From Akebia trifoliata (lineage: Eukaryota > Streptophyta > Magnoliopsida > Ranunculales > Lardizabalaceae), in assembly GCA_017979445.1 (NCBI GenBank), contig CM030706.1, forward strand, positions 33,125,330 through 33,189,329: a DNA stretch of 64,000 nucleotides, read 5' to 3'. Below are positions 25,501-32,480 of this stretch, in pieces. The position numbers and the translations under genes were made by a program. The notes under the pieces were generated by a model, which had not been told where the DNA came from, made no database searches, and saw only the letters and a list, made by a program, of their open reading frames with translations. Each line of letters opens with the position of its first letter. Position 1 is the stretch's first letter.

Positions 25501-27125
25501 CATGACAAAGAAATCCTAGGAAAATGATCCTTTAAAAGTCTTCATTTCCAGATCAACTTGACAGGCCTTCAAATGATGGATAGTGCGTCATTTCTATGTG
25601 GGATGAGGCTTTGATGATGATGATGACGATGATGATTCCTCTGTTGTTACTCATAAAAAAAAATGATGATGATTTCTCTATAGGGTCTTGGTCAGGAATC
25701 AGGATGTAGATGATGGGTCGAAGTTCTACCTGTGTGAGACCTTCCCACGTCTTATACTTTATTTAGCTAATGTGACAATATTTGGTGTGTGCATTAGCAT
25801 GTAAGAGAGTGCCATGAATTTCCTTGTCCACATTACATTCTACTCGTAATGTTACTATTTTTGTATACTGACTTATGGGTTGTGATTTTAGGTTTGTTTT
25901 ACCATTCTCCTAAAGTTTCAACAATGTCTCCATAATTTGTATGAAAAATATATGATCTACACATCATCATCATCAAAGCCCACCCAAACTTCTAAGTGAT
26001 CCAAGTATTTCCACCAAATATTCTGTTTTGGGGTGACCAAAATGGACAACAAAATTGAAAGCTAATACCTTGAATGACCTCTTGTATAGGATTTCGAGTT
26101 TCATCATTCTTTTGGTAATCACCAATCATGGTACAAATTTTCACTCTTACAGTCATTTTTTTTATGGTTTGATGCACTATTTCCTAAGTAGGTCTTTTTT
26201 TCTACTTTTTTTTTTAAGATATTTGATTGATTTCATCATTTATCTATTAATGCACATGCATATCCTATTAGCTAGCAATGTTATTACTTAAAACTTTTTT
26301 TTTTGTGGATAAATATACTTAAAAAACTATCTGCCAAAAAGCATTAATCTCTTCACTGGCTTCACATTGAGTATGCTTAATAACTGAGGGCATTCGTGGG
26401 TAAGTACATGTGCATCAAAATCACGAGGATTCAGGCCTCATGTGGGTGAGATCTAGCAGTTATGCTTATTTTCCATATTATTGAGAGCATGGTTAGAAAT
26501 CCCATACCATACTTTACTAGTATGTAATGTATCGTGACTTCAAAATATGATTTAATTAATTTTGTTATGGTAAATCTATTATAATAGGTAATATAATTGT
26601 ATTAAAAATCATATTTTTTATGTTATTTATGTATCAAACATAGTATACCAATTTTAAACTTCAGTAGGTAAAGTATATGATTATATTAGAATAATTTCCT
26701 CCTTATTTATAATGTGAGTAGTGGCTTCTATACTTCTAAGTTGTAACTGGAAATTTTTTGGTGATGTAAATGACAAATATACTTGAGTGGATGATTTTAA
26801 CTGCGGTATTGGTAACTTGACTTCCTTCAATTTAGTTTAAAAGTGAGACATCTTTATGAGTGGAAGTGATTTCCAGGAATCACATAATAACTCATACTTG
26901 TTATTAGAATCCCAGATTTGAATGTTCCTCAGCAATATGGTTAATTTGGTTTTGTAGGAACTAAGGGATTCTCGCAAACAAGGTTGCTGGAACTCGACTG
27001 TCGTGGATATATGGGACTGGGAAAGGGAAAGTAAAATATGGGAAGTAAGAGAAAACATGGAAAGATGGGCACAAAGGGTTCAGAAAAGCTCTGTTGCGGT
27101 CAATTCTTTGATAAAATCAACTTGA
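1083..27125 (+). CDS. Plant peptidoglycan glycosyltransferase (GT51, monofunctional), five exons
   Basis: Predicted exons are 1083-1610, 21123-21248, 22943-23094, 23193-23352 and 26958-27125, giving a 377-residue protein. All introns are GT-AG, with phases 0, 0, 2 and 0 that keep the frame. GT51 enzymes polymerise lipid II into glycan strands. All family motifs are visible: EDRRFFKHCGIDPIGIARA with catalytic Glu142, GGSTITQQ joined across intron 1 to LVKN, RKAVE with the second catalytic Glu195, GHGIYGIESASEFYFGK, and a LGECAMLAGIIPAP segment. The N-terminus (about residues 1-70) is rich in Ser, Thr and basic residues, like a plastid transit peptide. A hydrophobic anchor follows at about 75-107. 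There is no transpeptidase domain, so it resembles bacterial MtgA in layout; the plastid location is inferred. ATG 1083 is the first in-frame Met. Exons 1-4 are firm; exon 5 and the C-terminal 55 residues are a prediction from frame and splice signal only. Confidence 0.88.
1611..2457. other. Start of GT51 intron 1, no gene seen
   Basis: Intronic AT-rich sequence. 1980-2110 contains several GGGCACCC and GGGCGCCC phrases in opposite orientations, suggesting a decayed foldback element. No frame carries recognisable coding motifs. Confidence 0.5.
2458..2996 (+). mobile_element. Solo LTR, same family as the nested gypsy-derived element at 12916-15191
   Basis: It starts TGATGTAGGAC and ends GCTACGTCA, the same termini as the LTRs at 12916-13443 and 14665-15191 read on the minus strand. 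It shares CTATATAAGGAGCT and the repeated ATTGAATCTATTGATTCA phrases. Flanks are AAAAA and AAAAT, a near 5-bp target duplication. No internal region is attached, so the rest was probably lost by LTR-LTR recombination. It lies in GT51 intron 1. Confidence 0.8.
3555..4865. repeat. Large inverted repeat (hairpin) with palindromic tandem repeats
   Basis: The left arm (about 3555-4012) and right arm (about 4287-4865) are inverted copies. For example, GAGGATTTTAAGCTT at 3599 mirrors AAGCTTAAAATCCTC at 4814, and CCATCTTCCTTGGTGA at 3973 mirrors TCACCAAGGAAGATGG at 4331. Both arms carry the palindrome GGTAGGTACCTACC several times; in the right arm it sits in a 34-bp tandem unit (starts at 4470, 4504, 4538, 4572, 4606). 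The spacer holds a (GA)n microsatellite at about 4091-4146. It could be one long foldback transposon or two inverted copies of a smaller one. Confidence 0.75.
4975..5106. repeat. Near-perfect hairpin, stem about 60 bp, loop about 10 bp
   Basis: The left arm from CCTACACGTG to CATATAGAGA pairs with TCTCTATATACC through CACGTGCAGG with about three mismatches over 56 positions. It is flanked by TA-rich runs, including a (TA)n tract at 5109-5130. It explains the mirrored ORFs seen on both strands here. It is a MITE or a small-RNA-producing inverted repeat. Confidence 0.8.
5131..5478. mobile_element. MITE with GGGGAATG termini
   Basis: A 348-bp element starting GGGGAATGCTAACGTCC and ending GGACATTATCATTCCCC, inserted in TA-rich DNA (flanks TATATA and ATATAT). 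No coding capacity. A partial relative is found at about 53886-54016. Confidence 0.75.
5479..6131. other. Spacer with GATA/GA microsatellite
   Basis: (GATA)n followed by (GA)n lies at about 5484-5521. The phrase GGTGTGTGCAATGAG at about 5607 recurs in inverted form near 3470, so this looks like repeat debris. No coding motif is visible up to the LTR at 6132. Confidence 0.5.
6132..6292 (+). repeat. 5' LTR of the + strand copia element
   Basis: Begins TGTTATCAG and ends TTCTACA, with a TATA-like TATAAATAGG at about 6211. The PBS matching initiator-Met tRNA starts at 6293. Confidence 0.88.
6760..11028 (+). pseudogene. Broken copia gag-pol
   Basis: Coding relic split by stops and frameshifts. 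The gag CCHC knuckle CDNCGKFGHI is at 7544-7573, followed at once by a stop. A protease remnant WILDLGALDNMTG (normally DSGA..H) is at 7839-7877, with both Gly/His-type positions altered. The integrase core with FVDDYSRRTWVY is at 8300-8975. RT segments with KARLVDKGYAQ and the YGLK-type region lie at 9556-10200, and the RNase H/C-terminal part with ADVLTKAL at 10440-11028. The polyprotein cannot be translated through, so the element cannot move by itself. Confidence 0.88.
11036..11194 (+). repeat. 3' LTR of the + strand copia element
   Basis: Same termini as the 5' copy, with about 24 differences and indels over 160 bp. It is preceded by a polypurine tract. Confidence 0.88.
11195..11577. other. 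Spacer between the two copia elements
   Basis: Single-copy-looking intronic DNA. Nothing recognisable in any frame. Confidence 0.5.
11578..11738 (-). repeat. 3' LTR of the minus-strand copia element
   Basis: On + it runs AGAAGAATAATGTC to TTTTCAATA and pairs with the copy at 19093-19253, with about 12 differences. Confidence 0.85.
12916..13443 (-). repeat. 3' LTR of the nested gypsy-derived element
   Basis: Starts (on -) TGATGTAGGAC and ends CTACGTCA; 528 bp. Confidence 0.9.
13518..14626 (-). pseudogene. Gypsy polyprotein remnants inside the nested element
   Basis: At 14360-14626 a protease-type region reads IIDNESSEN, where active gypsy proteases have a DSG-like triad. At 13518-13800 there is the integrase C-terminal signature RRFNKYEKGDLVMVYPSKYR followed by LKKINNNVYVKILP. 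The RT, RNase H and integrase catalytic regions expected between these are absent, so this is an internally deleted, non-autonomous copy. Confidence 0.75.
14665..15191 (-). repeat. 5' LTR of the nested gypsy-derived element
   Basis: Same termini as the partner LTR; 527 bp. The PBS lies directly next to it at 14651-14664. Confidence 0.9.
19093..19253 (-). repeat. 5' LTR of the minus-strand copia element
   Basis: Runs AGAAGAATAATGTC to TTTCCAATA. An extra GAAGAATTTGAG stretch separates it from the primer-binding site, so the exact inner edge is uncertain by about 12 bp. Confidence 0.85.
19525..19795 (-). repeat. Diverged LTR fragment related to the nested gypsy-derived family
   Basis: It shares ordered phrases with the LTR at 12916-13443: GGTAACTCCTTCATAACAACTT, CTAATCCTATTAGAACTCAA and AAATTAGAAACTAAC. 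It is clearly older and truncated, and lies in GT51 intron 1. Confidence 0.6.
19796..21122. other. Rest of GT51 intron 1, with a 64-bp tandem duplication
   Basis: GAGCATGGAAGAGCGCAT starts at 20401 and again at 20465, giving two 64-bp units that differ at a few positions. They produce an open frame at 20306-20527 without family resemblance. Nothing else is recognisable before exon 2. Confidence 0.5.
21123..21248 (+). CDS. GT51 gene exon 2: motif 3
   Basis: Forty-two codons between acceptor TTTGGCAG and the consensus donor AAG/GTAAGT. It carries LVKN, completing the QQLVKN motif begun in exon 1, and RKAVEMVLALILERTMTKRK, which contains the second catalytic Glu and the helix usual in GT51 enzymes. 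It ends in SYLSK, which joins directly to IYWGHG of exon 3. It is too short and internal to be seen as a free-standing ORF. Confidence 0.88.
21560..21800 (-). mobile_element. L1-type LINE fragment
   Basis: The minus-strand frame from 21797 reads NVWSFVHCKFVIEMWSFFKS and continues into ALGQILWYILL. This pattern resembles the zinc-finger/RT tail (zf-RVT region) of plant L1 polyproteins. Truncated and with no flanking duplication found. It lies in GT51 intron 2. Confidence 0.45.
22330..22695 (+). mobile_element. L1-type LINE 3' fragment with A-rich tail
   Basis: Frame fragments such as LFPFAVCWGL and the following Lys/Arg-rich phrase resemble the C-terminal end of plant L1 ORF2. The sequence ends in an A-rich tail at 22678-22695. 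A (TA)n microsatellite (22496-22527) interrupts it. It lies in GT51 intron 2. Confidence 0.5.
22943..23094 (+). CDS. GT51 gene exon 3: motifs 4 and 5
   Basis: Starts after acceptor GATACAG with IYWGHGIYGIESASEFYFGK (motif 4) and runs into LLSLGECAMLAGIIPAP (motif 5), ending in phase 2 before donor GTCTGT. Reading frame, motif spacing and splice sites all agree with the bacterial family. The downstream intron is only 98 bp. Confidence 0.88.
23193..23352 (+). CDS. GT51 gene exon 4: end of glycosyltransferase domain
   Basis: Begins after TTCTTAAAG. One base completes the Arg codon of exon 3, giving DPSRGKTSQARALRRMVDAG, the Arg-rich helix that commonly closes the GT51 fold. It continues with a plant-specific stretch ending YSSYFSVE before donor GTATAC (phase 0). 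Confidence 0.8.
23353..26957. other. GT51 intron 4
   Basis: 3.6 kb, with an unusually C/T-rich stretch at 23750-24400. (GAT)n tails of RTE/SINE type occur at about 25610-25640 and, in inverse orientation, at about 25962-25980. No frame gives a recognisable product; the frame at 23498-23716 has no flanking splice context that fits the GT51 protein. Confidence 0.4.
26958..27125 (+). CDS. GT51 gene exon 5 (predicted terminal exon)
   Basis: After acceptor TTTTGTAG the phase-0 frame is open for 55 codons and ends at TGA. It is Trp/Glu-rich (DIWDWERESKIWEVRENMER). The phase matches exon 4 exactly. No motif of known function is visible, and an additional small exon between 23352 and 26958 cannot be excluded. 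Confidence 0.55.
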   Translation, partial: ELRDSRKQGCWNSTVVDIWDWERESKIWEVRENMERWAQRVQKSSVAVNSLIKST

Positions 27126-27852
27126 ATATTTTTCTTCCTGGGAACTGGCTGGTAAGGCATTTTCAATCTCTTGGTCTCAAAAAGAAGTTTCTTGAATTAA
27201 GCTCTCTCTGTTCCTTATATGCAATTTCCTACAAGGATGATTGCTAACTCTAGCATGTGTTGCTTCTTTCCTCACCATTTGGTTGGGGGCTTGTGCAGCA
27301 GACATTCAAAAATGGACCTATGCTTCTCTTACAATAAATTTAACAAGCTGTACTTCACTATGATTCTTCTTGTGTGCATAGAATCTTAATGGTTTTTCTT
27401 ATGATGGCATAACAAAGGGTCTTCTCTACAATTTCCTCCATGAGATCAAATAGCCCACTCTTTACTTATTTAAAAAAAAAAATGATCAAATAGCCCTACA
27501 CTTGACCAACCAAGAAACACTTTCTTGTCTCTTTGGAATACCCTTGATGTCCAAAAGATAGCAAGTAGAACTTCCAAAAATTCTTTTGCAAGTGATAGTA
27601 TAAATAGGTGATCAATGCACTCCTGGTTCTTCATAGGAAGCTTTTTTTTTTTTTGTGGTGATGTAAATGACCAAGTGGTGTTTTAAATAAGTTTTAGGAC
27701 AGCTTGGGTGAAAGAAACACAGACCAAAATTTGCTTTTCACATGCTCAACTTTGTTTAGCAATTAAGCATTGCAACAGAGGAAAATAGAAAGTATCTTCT
27801 AAGATTCAAATGCTACTTGGTACTTTGTCATGAGGTCTTTCAAGTGTTTCAG

Positions 27853-28246
27853 GAGTATGCTTGATATGTTTTCTGTGAATGAGGTGAGTCAGGTAAACAA
27901 AGAGCAAGAATTTGAATGTAAAGGAACTTTGAGGCATGTTAAGTCGATTAGCAAACCGGAATCAAGAGGGAATTTAAGGTTAAGCATTACTAATATAATT
28001 TCTATTGGAAAATCAATTTCCTTAGAGGAACTGGTAAAGAATGCTTTTTTATTTCACTCTAGCTAAAATTTTCTTGAATTGATCTTGTTATATGCCTTAT
28101 TTTCTACTTGGTTTAAGGGTACAGTGGCCAACCTTGTTATTTGATTTTCTTTTTCTCTCCTTTTTAAGGAATGTAATGGCATGGGCAGAATGTTCAACCT
28201 GAGGTTTGTCCCCTTTACCACTCCTGAAGAAGCTCGAAAAATTCAG
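27853..28246 (+). other. Exon-like segments of an unidentified gene or relic
   Basis: 27853-28033 is open, starts after TGTTTCAG and ends at a donor-like CTG/GTAAAG in phase 0. 28169-28246 follows an excellent acceptor (pyrimidine run then TTTTTAAG) and continues in the same phase as FNLRFVPFTTPEEARKIQ before a stop. A second frame just after gives SEARKALE, suggesting a frameshift. No family is recognised. Codon-like constraint is suggestive only. These could be the end of a gene with other exons not detected, or a decayed copy. Confidence 0.3.
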
Positions 28247-28923
28247 TGAGGCTAGGAAAGCTCTAGAATGAACCATCTCTATATGGACAATTCTATAGAG
28301 TTTTGTTGTTGTATGGTTTTGCCATAGTTTATGATGTATAATCATGTACTAAAAGATTCTAAAGTAGGTCTAATTCTAGAGATATATTGTGTTGCAGAGA
28401 CTTTGGGCAGGTTTCAATGCTGTTAGATCATCGCCTTTTAGCTCGATCCTAACTGTTTGTATCACCTCCCCACACCTACTCAAGGGGGAGAAGCCCGTCC
28501 CTCATTCACAATCATTCATAGAGTGTTGAGCAAAGAAGTTCCCTTTACAACTATTGTCATGATGAGTATCTTGTGAATTAGGAGAGAACTACTTGGAGAA
28601 GGCTGACTTGTGATATATCTAAGCTTGGGATAAGCTAGGTTCATGACATTATAGTAATTATCATGATGTCCGCAACAATAGCTGGGCTGGGGCATTGCAA
28701 ATTATGGATGATGATGATGATGAACTGAAGAACTTCCTCATCAAACAATATGATATTTTTTAAGCAAGGAACCTTGATTTCTTGAAGGATGTTGTACTAA
28801 TTAATGTTGCCATGCATTTCATATTGGTATGAAGCATTTTGTCATGTAATTATTCTGGTTTACTCGATTCTAGAATTATCTTGTGCATGAAGCCTTTTTG
28901 GGGAATTTGATGACATTTTGTAG

Positions 28924-29279
28924 CTGAGAGAGGAGATATCATCAGATACGTTTGATATAAACGCCCGAGTAAAACACAAGGGCAGTACTTTATGGTATAA
29001 AAATTGCATTTTTCGGTCATCCCATTATTTCATTATTTTTTTTTTTTTACTATCATTGCAGCTGCTGCTAAAAAAGATTGTTAGACTGACGAGCACCACA
29101 CAACCATCATGGGGGAAGCCATTAAGCGCATGGTAAGAGGATTCAACCGTCATAAAGAATTTCACGAGTTTAAATTCCTCGGCAAATTCAATTCCATGTG
29201 AAGAGACCAACACTGTAAAGGATTCACTTATCGATGAAAACCCATTACATGATTTGATTTCTCAACAGGAAGAGCTGTA
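28924..29279 (+). pseudogene. Further exon-like segments with an in-frame stop
   Basis: 28924-28993 (after TTTTGTAG) encodes LREEISSDTFDINARVKHKG and ends at a possible donor. 29062-29279 (after CATTGCAG) encodes LLLKKIVRLTSTTQPSWGKP, meets a TAA, then stays open in the same frame for about 45 codons, ending in QQEEL and a stop. The in-frame TAA points to a pseudogene or a missed splice. Family unknown. Confidence 0.3.
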
Positions 29280-29669
29280 AATACATGAAAAACATGTCTT
29301 ATCATTTGGTAGTTTAGATCTTTTTAAAACTGTAAAGAAAGAGAAATTCGTTGACAAAATGACCCAAGCCATTCTAGTATCAGAAGCTTGTCCAAAGTTT
29401 CCTAGCTGTATATTTTCCTTACTGTGGGAGCTTATTGAATTTAGGTTTTGGTGGAATATTTGGACAGGTTCTGATCGCACTCGCAAGTGCGGTGGTGTTC
29501 CAAACGCATACCATATCATACCATACATGCACTTTTTCTCCTTGCACACCAAGCTCTCATATAGAACTCCCCATTGCCCAGTACCTGAATTGCAATAAAG
29601 GGTAACGTTTAATAACTGCGATTATCTTGATTAGTAGAAAGAAGAAAAAAGTGTGATAATCTTGTTTTG

Positions 29670-29834
29670 AGCCGTTCTATACTGACTTCCTAAAACACTG
29701 TGCTCATGTGGTGTGTTTACAAAACCATAGATGTTATTCACTCATGCCCCGAGGAAAATCATCTATGGTTCTGTACACAATGGCACATCTGCACAGTGTT
29801 GAATGCAGTGTTGTAGTAAGTCAGTTTAGCATTT
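29670..29834. mobile_element. Foldback element, copy C
   Basis: Inverted halves: AACACTGTGCTCATGTGG and ACCATAGATG on the left; CATCTATGGT and CACATCTGCACAGTGTT on the right. Central CCCCGAGGAAAATC. Same core as the elements at 867-1040 and 62540-62710. Confidence 0.65.
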
Positions 29835-29869
29835 TTCGTTTGGTTAATATAGTTTTATGTTTTAGGAAA

Positions 29870-30032
29870 ATGCTGAACTGACTTCGGTGGACATTACACT
29901 AACGTGGCAGTGTGCAGAGAATCATAGATTTTTTTATTCCTTGTATCTCGAGGAAAAATATCTATGGTTCTCTACCTACTACCACATCAGCACAGTCTTG
30001 AGTGCAGTGTCTAAAGAAGTCGGTTTAGAACG
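29870..30032. mobile_element. Foldback element, copy D
   Basis: Adjacent to copy C and similar: GAATCATAGAT on the left arm, ATATCTATGGTTCTCTACC on the right, centre TATCTCGAGGAAAAA. The outer arms repeat AACTGACTTC and GAAGTCGGTTTAG. Confidence 0.65.
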
Positions 30033-30960
30033 ACTATATTTTATCTTTAGCCTCGCAAAAGATATACACCATCAATTCGACGTTTACTGGGTAAATAACT
30101 AAATATACCCTTGTTACTAATCTCCCGTTTAATTCTTGAAAAATTTATGAAGTTTTCATTTTTTTCAATGAAAGTATTATTTTTCGGATTATTGAACTAT
30201 TTTGAATAATTCACATATTTTAAGATAAAAAATAAAAAAATGTGATTTTTTATGAATTTTTATAAAACTCAATCGGAAAAAAAATGCTAATGTAACTCCT
30301 TGTATGTTGCAAATTGTAAATTTGTAAGTTGTGACGTTTAACACAAATTGACTTTGAAGCAATCATGCCAAAATTTTGGAGGAATCCACCTTTTTATCGT
30401 TAAAAAGAATAATGACATGGCCCCCTCTACATTTATTTGAGATTACACCTTTATTTTCCAAATTGATTTGTCCATTGACTTTAGTCTTCTTTTATAAACC
30501 AATGGAACAATAACTTCAATGCCCTCAATATCACAACCATCATTATTACCATCACCTTCATCATCACCATTAATATCACCGATTTCATCATCACCATCAC
30601 TATTAACATCACTATCATATTTTCAATTTTTTTTAAATGAGACGAATAATACATGTATGGTGCACATGCCGCATATTTTTCATTTATCGAAATTTGATTG
30701 AATTTTTGCAATCCAAAATCAAATAGAACCTGAATTTTTCACCCATCGAATTTTTGACCTATCGAATTTTTATTAAGATCTAGACAAATATAGGGATGGT
30801 TCCTATCAAATCTATGTTGGCGAAATCGGTTTTGACCTATCGAACGAAGGTTCATTTGATTTTTTTTTTTTCATTGTTGAGATTTTCTAACAACTACTAA
30901 ATAAGGAGTTGGAGTTTTCATAATCATTGTTAACCTATTTTGCAAGCTTTAAGGGTATTG
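30033..30960. other. Intergenic, AT-rich, with ATC/ATT trinucleotide tract
   Basis: About 30536-30620 is an imperfect (ATCATCACC/ATT) repeat that gives repetitive open frames on both strands. 30740-30850 contains repeated ACCTATCGAA phrases. No gene seen. Confidence 0.5.
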
Positions 30961-30964
30961 TTTC

Positions 30965-31975
30965 TTATTAGGGCTTAAAATGGGATGAATTTTATCTGAA
31001 ATTCGAGTGCGTCGAATCCAAATTTAGCGGATTTGGTTCCATCAAGTATATCCAAATTAAAATATGGTTCTGATATGGCTTGATATTCCTTGATTCGAGT
31101 CGGATACGAATTCATTCCTATATCTGTTAAGATCCGAATGATATATTACTTTGCAAGTTGTATTTTTATATTTTTCAAGATATCTTCCATCAACCAACAA
31201 TAGTTGGGTGTATTGGTTGAGACTTCTCTTTAAAATTGAGAGGTTTTGCGTTTAAATCACCATTTGACCACATTTTTATAAATAACCGTAAATGGTTTAA
31301 CATTATCCGATCTGAATCAATTAATTCGATCGGATCAAATCCGGATATGGATTTGATAAAAGTAAAATAGTTCGGATATGGTTTTAGCTATTAGGATCCA
31401 AGTCGGATATGAACATACTCTTATCCAACCCGTTTTAAGCCTTATTTCTTGTACCATGAAACTGGAGCATAAAATGGATCAGATTTTATCTGAAATCTAA
31501 GTGATTCAAATCTGAATGTATTGGGTTTGGATCCATCGAGTATATTCGAATAAAAAAATGATTTGTTGTCCTTTGACGTGAGTCGGATACAAATCCATCC
31601 CATATTCATCTAGATCTGAATGATATATTACTTTGAAAATTATATTTATACGTTTTTCAAGCAACAAGTGTTGGATGTAGTGGCTAAGGTCTTCTTCTCG
31701 GAGAGATCTTGAGTTTAAGCCTCCTTTTGGCAATTTATAGGGATTTTTCTTGAAATAACTTGGTACGCATGGAGGAAGGGTAATTCAAAACTATTCAACT
31801 TGACTAGTGCGAATCAATTAATTTGATCAGGTCAGATCCGAAATACAAATTTAGTGAAAGCAAAATGGTTCTGATATGATTTTAATTAGCTTAATAAGAT
31901 TTAAGTTGGATTCGAATAAAAACATTCAAGTATGGATATACTCATATCCGGACTGAACCCGACCCATTTTAATCC
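30965..31975. repeat. Diverged tandem duplication (two units of about 500 bp) with tRNA-like boxes
   Basis: Units 30965-31440 and about 31463-31975 share the ordered phrases TTTTATCTGAAAT, GAGTCGGATAC, GAATGATATATTACTTTG, AATCAATTAATT and ATCCAA/CCC ends. Inside the second, TAGTGGCTAAGG and GATCTTGAGTTTAAGCC resemble pol III A and B boxes, so a SINE may be embedded. A partial relative lies at about 53475-53640. Confidence 0.55.
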
Positions 31976-32480
31976 CTATATGAAACCCTAGTTGAAACTT
32001 ATGTAAATTCAAAGAAGAAGAATGAGAAAGAGGAACAGGCGAATGAGAGAGAGGGGGAGGAGGAGACATAATCAGATTCGGTAGAGGGTGAAAATAGTAA
32101 AATTAAAATTATTGTCTTTCACCACTTTTAGGTTGGTGATAGCAGTAAAGTGGATGGAGATAGCACCCCCTTCAATTAATTCTAAGAAAGGGGAAAAGCC
32201 AATAAATCCTAATCCTAGTCACCATTCCAACTTTATTTATTTATTTATTTATTTTGTTTATCTCTCTACTTTGTACTCTTTTTAAGTAATGAAGAAGAGA
32301 GAGTGGTAATGAAAATTTCTTAAAATAAGGAGAGTAGAGAGTAAGTTGGTGGCAAGTGCATATACACATATTACAAATATTATGATTTATGCATGATTAA
32401 TTCTTTTATAATTTTAAATAGACAATCTAAAATATTACTTTTAAAATATGAAAAAATGATTTTATAAGTAATATAATAAA

